In this document: piece after piece, positions 10,185 through 20,833 of the stretch
Position numbering within the stretch: position 1 is the first letter of the stretch
Layout: every line of letters starts with the position of its first letter
From: Monoraphidium neglectum
Lineage: Eukaryota; Chlorophyta; Chlorophyceae; Sphaeropleales; Selenastraceae
Direction of reading: 5' to 3'
NCBI RefSeq assembly: GCF_000611645.1
Contig: NW_014013543.1
Coordinates: 6,567-46,042, forward strand
DNA: 39,476 nt
The notes under the pieces: generated by a model
Database searches by the model: none
The model's input: only the letters and a program-made list of their open reading frames with translations
Told to the model about the DNA's origin: nothing
Position numbers and translations under genes: made by a program

Positions 10185-11940
10185 CTCAGGTGATGGCGGC
10201 GGGGGCCGCGCAGCGCGCCGTCCTGCTCGTGCCACTGTTGGGTTCCTGCTACGCGGGCGACGGCTGGTGACGCCCCGCCACACACAGCGGATAAGAAGTC
10301 ACTAATGAGCCAAATTTTTCGCAGTCTTGAATTGACGACAGCTCGGAAGCAAGTGGGCTCTACAGTACAATACGCCCAGCGTGATCGTGCAGCCCAGTAT
10401 CAAAAAGAGCGGCGGGACGCACGTGTGTGAGATGCATACAAGGTACGTATATAAAGCGAGCAGCCTGCCCAGTAACACTTTGCTCGGGCGCACCCGTCGC
10501 CGGAGCGGCAGACGCGCCACACCGGAGGCTTTGTCTAGTTGTCGCGGGCGGGGTGAGGGCGTCCAACCGCCACCCCGACATCTATCATAATGCGCGTTCA
10601 GATGAATTTGTGAGAAGAAGAACCTGACGTCCCTGCATGCACGGGCGCAGCTGCAGCGGTGGAGCTGCGCCAGCGACCAAACGTGCCCGCTTCGCAGCGC
10701 AACTTCGGTAGCTGTTGATTCTGACAGGGTGCAGAGCCTTGGCCTCATTGACGCCAGCTTGGCCCGATGCAGCTGGACGATCCCAACAAGGCTGCAGCAT
10801 GGACCAGTCGGGCAGCTGGGCGGTGCGCTTGCGGTCAAGGTCGGGGTGGTGGCAATATGTTGGGAGGGGCAGTTGCCCTTGGCTCTGGTGGCCAATACAT
10901 ATGCCTGTTGCTCCTTGCTCACAGCTGTTGGCGGCCCCACTGCCCAACCACCGCAAGAAAGCCTGAGTGAACCCTTAGGCCTAATGATGGCCAGTGGGTG
11001 CATGCTGCTGTGCACGACAGTTGGGCATCAGGCTGGATTGCACACCTCTGAGCCGGGCCTGCAGCCTTGTGTACCTGTGTAGCGTGTGCACCATCCAGCT
11101 GACACGAGCACTCTTGTCGGCACACCCAGCTTGCCCAATACGCCGGCCAGGACACCCGGCATTCATGCTGCATGTGAGCAGTATGTCTGTGTTACAGCTG
11201 TGACACACACAGCTAAGCCAGCAGACTTTTAGGCGGCCGCTGATGCAAGGCGGGCCGGGCCCAGGAGTTCAGGCCTGAGTAAGGGGCCAGCAGGGAGAGG
11301 GTGGTGATGGGTGACAAATTACTTGGTCTGCGTTGCGGGTCGTGTGCCTGCAAACGACCACCATCCTGGCGCGCCAGACCGCTTTCTCTGCGGCAATGCA
11401 TGCTGCCCCTGCCCTGACCAACCCACGAATTGTCCCACCTGCTTCCCATGAGCGCGACCAGTCAGGCCGACCAGGAGCAGACAGCATGGCATAGCGTCAC
11501 CTGCAGAATGAAGGGGGACCACGGGCAGTGTGTCCTGCTGAGCTGGATGTGGGGTGGTCTTGACACCTGCCAGTGACAAAGTGGGTGTCAGCTGATGCAT
11601 TCTGTATGTCGACCACATAATGCCAATAAGGTGACACAAAACAGTTAGTAATGGCAATGAGCCAACCTGTGCACAATTTCGCACCTAAAACATCACCAGG
11701 GAAGCTCAATGCCAGAAGTCAACACGCGTTCCGTGAAAACGGTTCGCCAGCAACGCGTCAGGTACTGGGCCACTTGCATCCATCATTAAAACTGTTGGGC
11801 AGTCAACGCTTTGGCGTACGGGGCAGGGCAGTTCTGTGCAATTGGCGCGCGCACTGCACTCGCCAAGCTAGCGCTGACACCAAGTGGGCTGCACGGGCTG
11901 CCCACTGACACATTCTGAGCCCTGCTTGTCACTTGCTGCC
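10185..11940. other. Intergenic, no gene seen
   Basis: About 1.75 kb upstream of TRM11. The first 150 bp should contain its 5' UTR and promoter. Open frames (for example 10302-11015 minus) are short and compositionally random, with no motif I recognise. No repeat to the neighbouring tandem array was found by eye. Confidence 0.6.
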
Positions 11941-11949
11941 AAGCTGCCA

Positions 11950-12040
11950 AGCTGCCTGCCGCTGCCGCTGCCCCTGCCCCTGCCCCTGCCGCTGCCGCTG
12001 CCGCTGCCGCCGCCGCTGCCGCTGCCGCTGCCTGCGCACT
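11950..12040. repeat. (GCTGCC)n low-complexity repeat at the head of the tandem array
   Basis: Imperfect GCTGCC/CCCTGC hexamers, expanded in the first 1.3-kb unit only; the other units have a single GCTGCCGCTG at the same place. Confidence 0.85.
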
Positions 12041-12047
12041 GCAGCGC

Positions 12048-12300
12048 CGCGGGCGCGCGCGAGCTTGCTGTCGGCTGATGCCCAGCGCGCTGCCGGCGGC
12101 GGCGCAACGGCGCGAAGCGTCCGGGGCCGCCCGGGGGAGCCCCACCAAGTTGCACGGCTCCCCCATCTGTCCCCGGACCAACACCACCTGGCGTGGTGAG
12201 GGCACCGCAAGCCTCTCCCCCGGGGGCAAGAGGCGCCCGGGGCGCAGCGGCGCAGAGGCTACTGCGGAGCAGGGGCGTGAGCGCACCCAGAGGCCACCTG
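12048..12300. repeat. Array core, copy 1
   Basis: Highly conserved 253-bp core. It contains a perfect 9-bp inverted repeat, GGGGGAGCC (12133-12141) with GGCTCCCCC (12156-12164). It then has CACCAC-CTGGC-GTGGTG (12182-12198) and a near-palindrome around CCCCCGGGGG. Confidence 0.85.
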
Positions 12301-13354
12301 CTCGTGAGCTCCTGCGCAGAGCTTACCTGGCCTTGCCCTCCAGGCGCATCTGGCGTCGACACGGACTGACTGCCTGACCGGCCTGTGTGTGCTGCCGACT
12401 GCATAGCTACCGCCAGCTACATCAGCAGAGCTGACTCCCAGCCCGGAAGTTTCCCAGCCCCTGAGGATGCAGCAAGAGAAGGGTGGCCAAGGGCCGCCTG
12501 CACTACACTGCGCTACTGCTCATGCTGCTGCGCCCCCTTGCTTGTGTGACACACAGCCCACTGGGCAGCCCACAGCCCCCTCTCGCCTAGAGCCCGACAC
12601 CCTCAATCACAGCTGTGCATCGCGGGTGAGGATGTGTTGTGGAAACCCCAGGTTCTGAAACGCTGCCGCCACAGGCAAGGCGTGAAGGCAGCGGGGTCCC
12701 GCGCTCCACATCCTGAGATGTGGGGCGGCAGGGGAAGAGATGCAGCAGGATGAGTGAGACGGGGCTTAGTGAGGTGCAATTAAGTCGTATACACTGAGAC
12801 AAGCTGCATGGTGTAGCACATCCCCACCCTCATCAACCAAGGTCGGCAGCTCGGCACCCACCTGACTGTGTGGCGGCGCCTGGGTTGCGCCGCCATCCAG
12901 CATGCGATGCCGCAGCAAAGACCTGCGTAATGAGGAGGGAGCAGAGGCTTTGCGTGTCAGTGTGCTTTTTGTTGGTTTGCATGGATTGATGGCATCTTGC
13001 GAATGGGACCATTGCAGAGATATACACCATGTCACGCAATACAGGACCCAAATCACGATTGAAACGCACCCCAAAGCACACGTGTTGCACAACTACTACT
13101 CAATCCGCACCCCGAGTGCCCACCTCAGTACAGGAGTGCAGTTGTCACACACCTCCTAACAAATCATCACGGGCGACTTGCCTGGCCCCTTGCACCTGTT
13201 GTGACAAAGAGGGCTTTGGCAGGCGGTGCAGTGCAGCGCGGCGACGGCGGGGTGCTGGCTGAAACTGCCAAGGTGACCCTGGGACTGGGTGGGCAGAAAC
13301 AGACTGCCGTGCATTGATCTGACAGCTCATGCTGCCGCTGGCTACGCACTGAGC

Positions 13355-13608
13355 CGCCGCGGGCGCGCGCGAGCTTCCTGTCGGCTGACGCCCAGCGCGC
13401 TGCCGGCGGCGGCGCAACGGCGCGAAGCGTCCGAGGCCGCCCGAGGGAGCCCCACCAAGTTGTACGGCTCCCCCATCTGTCCCCGGACCAACACCACCTG
13501 GCGTGGTGAGGGCACCGCAAGCCTCTCCCCCGGGGGCAAGAGCCCCGGGGCGCAGCGGCGCAGAGGCTACTGCGGAGCAGGGGCGTGAGCGCACCCAGAG
13601 GCCACCTG
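13355..13608. repeat. Array core, copy 2
   Basis: Second core copy, differing from copy 1 by a handful of substitutions and a 2-bp deletion after the CCCCCGGGGG palindrome. The CACCAC/GTGGTG hairpin is unchanged. Confidence 0.85.
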
Positions 13609-14633
13609 CCCTTGGGCTCCTGCGCAGAGGGTACCTGATTACCCTGCTCTCCAGGCGCATCAGGCACCAACGCTGACTGCCTGACCGGGCTGTGTGCACT
13701 GCTGACTGCATGGCTACCGCCAGCTACATCGTCAGAGCTGACTCTGAGCCATTTGTGACTTTTTTAGCACCTGAGGATGCAGCAAGAGTGGAAGGGCGGC
13801 CAGGGCCCGCCTGTGCTGCAGTGTGCTGCTCCTCATACATGTTGCAGCACACCCCTGTGTTTCACACAGCCCAGCCCACAGCCCCCTCTCGCCTGGAGCC
13901 CGACACCCTCAACCACAGCTGTGCATCGCGGGTGAGGATGTGTTGTGCAAAGCCCAGGTTCTGAAACGCTGCCGCCACAGGCAAGGCGTGAAGGCAGCGT
14001 GGTCTCACAATGCACATCCTGAGGTATGAGGCGGCAGGGGAAGAGACGCAGCAGGATGGGTGAGACGGGGCTTGGTGGGGTGCTACTGGGTCGTGTGCAC
14101 AGGGACAAGATGCGCAACGCAGCAGACCCCCACCCTTGTCAACAAAAGCCTGAACCCACCGGATCGAACGGGGGCGCCTGAATCCCGGCTGCCGTCCAGC
14201 AGCATATGATGCCGCGGCAAGGACCTGCGACGCAAGGAGGGGAGCAAACGCCACGTGTGAGTGCGCAACTTGTGGGAGTGCATAGGTCGAAGGCAGCTAG
14301 CGCACAGGAACTTTGTCACTTCATATGCCATGTAGGGGGAGACACATACCAAATCCATTTTTGCATTCACCACCAAGCACGCATGTTGCAGTCACAACCC
14401 CAAGTGCCCACCTCTGCACACGAGCGCAGTCGCCACACACCAGCGCCGAGGAATCTGACGGGCGACTTGAGTGCTGTGAGCCTTGCACCTGCTGGGGCAA
14501 AGAGGGCTTGGGCAGGCAGCGCAGTGCAGCACAGCGATGGCATGGTGCTTGCTGAATCTGGGACTCAGTGGCCATAAAACTTTGCCTGCTGGTGCGCGCT
14601 TCCAGCTGATGCTGCCGCTGACTACGCACAGCA

Positions 14634-14891
14634 GCCGCCGCAGGCGCGCGAGCTTGCTGTCGGCTGACGCCCAGCGCGCTGCCGGCGGCGGCGCAACGGC
14701 GCGAAGCGTCCCGGGCCGCCCGGGGGAGCCCCACCGAGTTGTACGGCTCCCCCATCTGTCCCCGGACCAACACCACCTGGCGTGGTGAGGGCGCCGCAAG
14801 CCTCTCCCCCGGGGGCAAGAGGCGCCCGGGGCGCAGCGGGCGTGAAGCACCTACTGCGGAGCAGGGGCGTCAGCGCACCCAGAGGCCACCT
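14634..14891. repeat. Array core, copy 3
   Basis: Third core copy, followed within about 25 bp by unrelated sequence, so the array ends here. On the minus strand it lies in the longest frame of the array (14321-14818), which is open but unrecognised. Confidence 0.85.
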
Positions 14892-16004
14892 GCTCGTGGG
14901 CTCGTGGCGTTTTTAGCGATGGTGCATGCTGACGATGCATGAAGGCACTGGCGACCTGTTTGCAGGCAAGGCCAGCGCCGTTGCTTGCACTGCTGACAAC
15001 CGGCTTGAACATTCCATATGTCGGCAACTATATCATATCCCAGTCGGCAACTGGAGCACTTGCAGCGCTGCTGTTGCGCCACAAGCCGGTAGGCTGTGGC
15101 TGCATGTCGATGTGGTGTGCTTCAGTGCTGCACAACGCCAGTGGGCGTCAAGCTCTCCCTCTCGCAGAGCCCCAGAGTGCAGGCCCTTCTGAAATCTGTG
15201 CTAGAGTTTCTCCTATCCAGCTTGGCACGAAGTACGGTATGATAGTCTCTGTGTAAGAGGCGCAGGCTGCATTCCACAACGAAAAGCCAGGATCCAGTCT
15301 GGGACAACACCATGATACATTGGACTGTTTCCAAAGTCACGTATGCCCCACACACACAGCCGCGAACGATTCACCGTATAGCATTTTGACTCGAAAACGC
15401 GGTGAGCACGAATTGGTAGACATGAAAGTTCAATATTCATCATTGTAAAGCAATAGGTTTTGATATGGTTACTACAAAAGGCTGCTGCAAGGAACGAGGG
15501 GTGCACAAAAGCGGGCAGTCAAGTCAGAGTCAATGAGTCAAGGGCCACCGATGATGGCAGCAGCCGCTGCGCTGATCCGCGCCGCAGAGCAATGTGCCGC
15601 CTTCAGCATGCACATCCAGGGCCCCATTGTAATCAACAAAACCATAGTCCAGTCTGCTGCTGCCAAGGACAAATAGAGCGTAGCACGTTGGACAAAACAG
15701 GCATGCACAGGTGCCGTCACAGCCGCTGAGCGGTCAACCCGCCGTGGCGGCCGTGGCCGTGGTCACGCGCTGCAATGCGTTGCGTGCCCCTCGCAGGTGC
15801 CAACCATGACTTGTTTGAGCTCTTACGAGCCATCGTGAAGGCAGCTGGTGGCTGGAACCAGGGCGCAGCATGCTAGCGAAACGGGGTGAGTGATGAGTAT
15901 GCACACCCGCTGCGTGTCCATGCTGTAGTGTTTCCCTGCGCGCCGCCAGCGACGACATGGATGGTGCAACGAAGGGAGCCAGCCCGGATGAAGGGAAACC
16001 TGTT

Positions 16005-16160
16005 GACAAGTCCATGTGGGCCCCTTTGCCTGCTGGCGTACAGACCCACCTTGCGTGATGACGGAGGGCATTGCACGTGGCGCCGAAGGTGGTGGGGAGC
16101 ATGGCGCGCAAAGCTTCACTGCCCAGTACGGGCGTCAGCGCACCTTGAGGCCACCATCTC
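16005..16160. repeat. Diverged fourth fragment of the array core
   Basis: The segment CGGGCGTCAGCGCACC followed by T-G-AGGCCACC matches the end of core copy 3 (GGGGCGTCAGCGCACC, C-AG-AGGCCACC) closely. Similarity fades upstream, where a TGCGTGATGACGGAGGGCA segment parallels TGGCGTGGTGAGGGCA. The inverted repeats are not kept. Orientation is the same as the array. Confidence 0.6.
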
Positions 16161-16313
16161 CAGGGATCTGGCACAAGCATCGGCTGGGGACGTGTTGTCA
16201 GGCCTCAAAGCTATCGAGGGCGAGGGATAAAGTGGTAGTGGTGTGAGAGAGGGGGTACATGCACTGATCTGCTGGCTGGGTTGCCGAGGCTGCCATCTGC
16301 TCGCTTGCCAGCA

Positions 16314-16314
<1 letters not shown>

Positions 16315-16368
<54 letters not shown>
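16315..16368. repeat. (CTG)18 trinucleotide repeat, non-coding
   Basis: Eighteen perfect CTG units outside any gene model, unlike the other CTG/CAG runs of this window, which lie in coding sequence. It is possibly in the 3' flank of the OPR-like gene. Confidence 0.9.
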
Positions 16369-16372
<4 letters not shown>

Positions 16373-16490
16373 CAGGCGGCCAACGCTTGGCGCTGCTGCT
16401 GTCGCTGCGCATGCGCTTGTGCTCCAGGGTTGGTTGTTGCCAAGCAAACCCAGCATTCGGAAGCCATACACCAACCAAACAGAGTGGACT

Positions 16491-16495
16491 TTACA
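16491..16495 (-). terminator. TGTAA poly(A) signal candidate for the OPR-like gene
   Basis: TGTAA on the minus strand, 280 nt past the stop at 16774. TGTAA is the usual poly(A) signal of chlorophyte algae; the pentamer alone is weak evidence. Confidence 0.35.
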
Positions 16496-16773
16496 AGAAA
16501 AGGACAGCATGTTCACGATTCCAGAATGTGAGAGCGGTGGGACAGAGATCCCAAATCGCGATCTCAATGGGCAGCACAATCACAGGCGTCAGTGGCGTGG
16601 CCAATGTGGCAAGCGCCAGGCCTTGAGGGCTGATGAAAATGTGGCCCCATGAATTCAGCACTGGCAAACCCAAGAAGCAGATTGGCGGCGCCAACACGCA
16701 GCCACCACTTGCCGGACATTCAGCGACGTGGCAACATTTGGCCCGCTGCTTCCTGCCAGGGTACCACCAAACC

Positions 16774-19334
16774 CTACAACTGCTTGCGCTTCGCTGAGCC
16801 TTGTGCCTTGGCCTTAGCGCCGCCTCGCTGCCGCTGCTTGCGCCCAAGGCCGCGCTGGGCTCGCCGCGCCGCTGCACCGCCCGCTCCCCCGCCTGCCGCT
16901 GCCGCAGTGGCCTGTGCAGCGCCTGCCGTCTCGCCGCGCCTGCGGGCCGCCTCGTAGGAGCAGATCTGAACCAGATCGTCCACCCACCGGGGGTGCGGCG
17001 CCAGGCGCGGCAGCGACTCGAACAGCGCCGCCAGCTGCGGAGCGTCAAACGCCTCGAGACGGCCGTAGGCGGCAACGACAAACGCATACACCCACGACAC
17101 GGACGGCGTCGCCCCCAGGTCTGCCAATGCGCGCGCGGCCGCGGCCAGGCCCTTGGGGCCAAACTCGTCCAGCCGGCCGTGGCTGGCGGCCTCAAAGGCG
17201 GTCAGGAAGCCGCCCGACGGCCGGTGCCCGAGCGCCACCATGGACGACAGCAGCGCCGCGAGCTGGGCGCCGCTGCAGCCGGGCAGCACCGCGGCGGCGC
17301 GCGCCTCGAACTGGCGCAGCCACGCGGCGCCCGGGTCGGCGCGCAGGGCGGCGAGCGCGGTCCCCAGGTCTGCCAGGTCAGCAGGCCGCGCGAAGGGCAG
17401 CTGCCAGAAGGCTGCGGCCGCGAGCTCAGCCACCCATGCCGCAGGCGGCTGCATCCCCAGCCCCGCCGCGCCAGCCGCCAAGTCGGCCAGGCCGCGCGGC
17501 GGCAGCCGCCGCAGCGCGCTGACCGCGCAGATGGCGTATGCACCGCGCAGCCAGGCGCCGTCGGGCCGCGCCGCGAGCACGCCGAGCGAGCGCAGCAGCG
17601 ACGGCCACGCGGCCGGCGGCAGCGCGCGCAGCTCAGCGGGCCCCAGCGCTGTGAACATGGCGCGCAGCCAGTTGTCGTCGGGGCGGCGCGCGAGGTCGGC
17701 GAGCGCGCCCAGCGTGTGCACGATCCGCAGCGGCGGCGTCGCGCGCAGCGCGCGGCGCGTGGCAGCGAAGAAGTCGATCAGCCATACGTCGTCCGGCGTA
17801 TGGCCCACCAGTGCCAGGGCCTGTTCCCATGGGAGAGCAATTAGTGGTGTGTGTTCATGTTGAGCGTGTGGTGTGGGCACCCAGTCCTGTTGAGGTGCGC
17901 TGGGGCAGCGGGTAACCGAGGGGCGCCAAAGCGCAAGTGTGGCAGGTGGGAGTCAGGTGACGGCTAGGCTCCTGCCCCTGCAAGATAGTGCATGTGTGTG
18001 GTGCGTGCGTGGTCATGACCCGCCCTGCTCACCACAGCCGGCCCCAACGCACCTGAACCGCCTGTGTGAGCTCCACTGGCGACAGCTGCCCCAGCCGCGA
18101 GTACAGCACGCCCGCCACGGCCGCGCCTGCCTCGGGCCCCGGCCGCCAGCCGGACCGCGCCAGATGGAACGCAGCATGTGCAGAGATCGCCCCGCCGCCG
18201 CTGCTGACGTCGCTTGCAACGCGCTTACCGGCAGTAGCGGCTGACGGCCGCCGCTCTGCAAGCGCATTCCCCACCTCCGCCAGCCACTCTGGTGGCGGCG
18301 AGTGGCCTAGCGCTGCCAGCGACCCGACCACCGCCCCCAGCTTCGCCCCGCCGCCGCCACCACCGTTTCGCGCGAGCAACCGCCGTGGTGCGAGGGGCAC
18401 AGCGAGCAGCGCGCGGACTGTGGCGGCGTCGTCCAGACGCAGCTCAGCCAGGGATCGCAGCGCCGACGCCGCAACAGCAGGCGCCATCCCGCGCGCCCGT
18501 GCGCGCACAGCACGCAGCACATCCCGCAGCAATGCCTCCACTGCCCCGCCGGGCACCGCCGCCGCCGTCGCATCGCTCGAGGGCGGGGGCAGGCGCGATA
18601 CGGAGAGCGCCGCCCTGCTGCCGTAGGCGCGCGTCATGCCGCCTCCTATGCGGCGCGCGCGCTGGCTCATCGTGGCGGTGGTCAGGAGGTCCCCGTAGTC
18701 ATCGCGAGATGACAGGGACGCCAGCGACGCAGTCGGCGACGGCGGCGACCCCATTGTGGCCGCACCAACGGCATCGGAGGCGCCGGCGGCCTTGCTGCTG
18801 GAGGCGATGGCACCGCGGCCCCCCTCGTCTTCGCTGCTGCTGCTGCTGCTGCTGCTGCTCCCGCTGCCGCCGCCGCTGACACTGCTTGACATAGGGCTGG
18901 TGCTGCTGCTGCTGCTGCCGCCGCCGCTGCTGATTTGGGTTGGACTGCCGCGCTCGTCCCCAAAGTCACGGCTGCGACTGGCCTCATCAATCGCTGCCTG
19001 CGTCCGCGGCGGCGGCCTGCGGAGGCGCGAGAACGGCCCTGATGGCACGACTTGCTGCACCGGCTGCGGCGATGGTTGCTGCTGCTCTGTACGGAGTCCT
19101 TGCTGCTCCTGCTGCTCCTCTCGTGGCTGCAACGCCTGCACTTGCGCTGACACTGGCACTGGCGCTGGCGCTGCCGGTCCTGGTGGTGGCGAGGGCGATA
19201 CCTGCGCCTGCACAGAACCGTTGCTGGCAACCTGCATGCTCTCCTGCTGCTCTGCCCTCTGCCAGGCGCGCATCGCTTGTACGTCTCGACCTGCCTGGTT
19301 CACCGCCTCCTGCTGTTGCTGCTGCTGCTGCTGC

Positions 19335-19367
<33 letters not shown>

Positions 19368-20833
19368 GATCGCTGCGCTGGCTCCGTCACACGGCTCAAT
19401 CCCAGCACCGGCGGCAGCCGCGCGGCGCCCGACCCTCCGTCCGGCTGGGACTGGAAGAGCCGCTGCCGCTGCCCGCCGCCTCGACCAAGATCATCGCCAC
19501 CGTCATAGCTGCTGCGAGGGCTGCTGGGGATCCCACTGCCCCGGTCGCCGGCAACCGGAGAGCCGTACGACGCAGGCCAGAGCGCCGCGCCCTGTGGCCG
19601 CTCGCCGCCGTCAAAGCTGCTGCGCGGGCTGCTGCGAGGGCTGCTGCGCGGGCTGCTGATTGGGCTGCTCGGGACGCGTGCGGCTGGCCCGGCCCAGCTG
19701 GAGCGGCCGGACCAGGCGTCACCCCCGTCCCAGCTGGCAGCCGCGGCATCGCCCACGCCAGCGCCGCCGGACTGCCACCCGTCCTCCCAGTCGTCGCCGT
19801 CCGCCGCGGCCTCCTCTTGCTGCTCCTCCGCCGCTTCCTGCGCTTTGTCGGGCGCAGCCGCCTCTCGGCCCGTCAGGACGCACTGCGTCAGCTGCCGCAG
19901 AAACGCCGCCAGGTGGTGGGGCTGAGCGGCGCCGCCGTGGACGCAGCCGTGGCTATTGCCGCTGCTGGGGCTGCCCTTGATGCGCTGCCAGATGCCCTGG
20001 AGCTCACTGAATAAGGCAGCACCCTGGATCTCAGCCAACAGCGGGTCCTCCCGCCTGCTGCTGATGCGCGGCCTGCGTACTCGCCGCGGCGACGCCGACC
20101 GCGCGTTGCTGTTGTTGCTGGAGCTGCTGCTATTGTTGCTGCTGCTGCTGTTGTTGCTGCTGCCGCGGCTTGTGCTGCCGGCAGCAGCAGATTCGACGAC
20201 GGCCGCGCCGCTGCCATTGCGCGGGGCCGAGGCGGTGGACAGCCATGGCTGAGCCGGCTGCTGCCCTTGCCACCCGCGCGCATAGCCGACCTCGAACCGC
20301 ATGCTGCTGCTCGAGTAGGCCTGGCCAAAGGGTTAAGAAAGTGAGGTGGGCGAGAGGGAGGGAGGAGGTGGCCCGGTCAGCAATGCCGCATGGAAAGTGT
20401 GTGGTAACGCCCTTGTCCATGACAGTGGCCAACAGGCACCAACAGGCCCCTGTCCTGCTGCCCAGATGGCCTGCCTGCCTGCCTGCCTGCCTGCCCGCCT
20501 GCTAGGATGTCTGCATTCCACCCGGTTCACCTGAGATCCAGTCGCCACTGCACCGGGCACCACGTCCCGGCCCTTGCCGGCGCCAGAGCAGCTGCCCCCG
20601 CCGCCGCTGCCGCCCTGGTTGGCGCCCAGCCTCGCGTTAAGCGCGGGGACAACGCCACGGGGCAACACACAGGCGGGTTGCGCGCCGGGGGCGGTCGACG
20701 AAGTCGAATGGAGCAGCTGCGCAGGAGGGTTGGCGAGCGGGCCGGGCGGTGGGCCGTCACATGCAATGCAAAAGAGCGCCGGCCTGCCTGGGGTTGGCAG
20801 GCGTCGAGCCCGCACGCCAGCAACCCCGGCCAT
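16774..20833 (-). CDS. OPR-like helical-repeat protein, probably organelle-targeted
   Basis: Resembles octotricopeptide-repeat (OPR) proteins, which bind RNA and control chloroplast or mitochondrial gene expression in green algae. Model: exons 20833-20531, 20320-18053 and 17820-16774, all phase 0, 1205 residues. Exon 1 is inferred: it supplies an Arg/Ala/Pro-rich start (MAGVAGVRARRLPTPGRPALF) that could be a transit peptide. Otherwise translation may begin at ATG 20302. The middle is disordered, with runs of Ser, Gln and SPRS repeats. From about residue 700 there are helical repeats, and in the last exon at least seven 38-residue units with pattern P-x3-W-(L/V)-x2-(F/A)...L...L.ALA.LG. Examples are PDDVWLIDFFAATRRAL and PSVSWVYAFVVAAYGRL. 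The exon 2/3 junction falls inside a repeat and restores TQAVQ/ALALVGHTP. The C-terminus is Gly/Lys/Arg-rich; no RAP domain is visible. The RNA target cannot be inferred. Confidence 0.75.
19311..19374 (-). repeat. Polyglutamine-coding CAG/CTG run
   Basis: CTG/TTG triplets on the plus strand, read as glutamine in exon 2 of the OPR-like gene, interrupted by one GGC. Confidence 0.85.
20467..20501. repeat. (CCTG)n tetranucleotide repeat
   Basis: Imperfect CCTG units in the proposed first intron of the OPR-like gene (20530-20321). Confidence 0.85.

Larger units (their letters stand above)
12041..14915. repeat. Tandem array of an approximately 1.3-kb unit, three copies (third truncated)
   Basis: The landmark TCGGCTGA(T/C)GCCCAGCGCG starts at 12071, 13381 and 14660, giving periods of 1310 and 1279 bp. 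Outside the core, units 1 and 2 also match: 12573-12692 with 13879-13999, and the stretch from CAAAGAGGGCTT at 13205 with that at about 14489. Unit 3 stops soon after the core, near 14915. The core (about 255 bp) is almost identical between copies, while the rest has diverged with many substitutions and small indels. No intact gene is seen. Short frames exist on both strands, but substitutions between copies do not favour synonymous changes in any frame. No terminal inverted repeats, target-site duplication or transposase motifs were found. It may be a local satellite, a decayed gene family or a non-coding RNA locus. Confidence 0.85.
14916..16773. other. Intergenic, no gene seen; diverged repeat and CTG run inside
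   Basis: This stretch lies between the array and the end of the OPR-like gene. It holds a fourth, diverged copy of part of the array core (about 16005-16160) and a CTG trinucleotide run (16315-16368). No recognisable coding sequence is present. Confidence 0.6.

Noticed and set aside
10185..10283. Upstream extension of TRM11 to 10283
   Set aside because: It would start with GTG; ATG 10184 gives a natural basic N-terminus and an exact codon count.
12573..13964. NHSC in plus-strand frames of the array (DTLNHSCAS), recalling the SET-domain NHSC motif
   Set aside because: Only about seven residues fit, the frame ends at once, and no other SET motif is nearby.
14162..14200. GATCGAACGGGGGCGC segment as a tRNA T-arm
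   Set aside because: No matching acceptor, D or anticodon stems could be found around it.
13145..14818. Cys-spaced segment (CTACQSPLCHNRC and its copy) as a possible transposase zinc finger in the array
   Set aside because: A neighbouring frame is better conserved between copies and no DDE catalytic motifs are present, so a transposon call is not supported.
16801..17863. Long plus-strand frames opposite the OPR-like exon
   Set aside because: The minus frame shows regular 38-residue repeats and a phase-correct splice; the plus frames are Arg/Ala-rich shadows.
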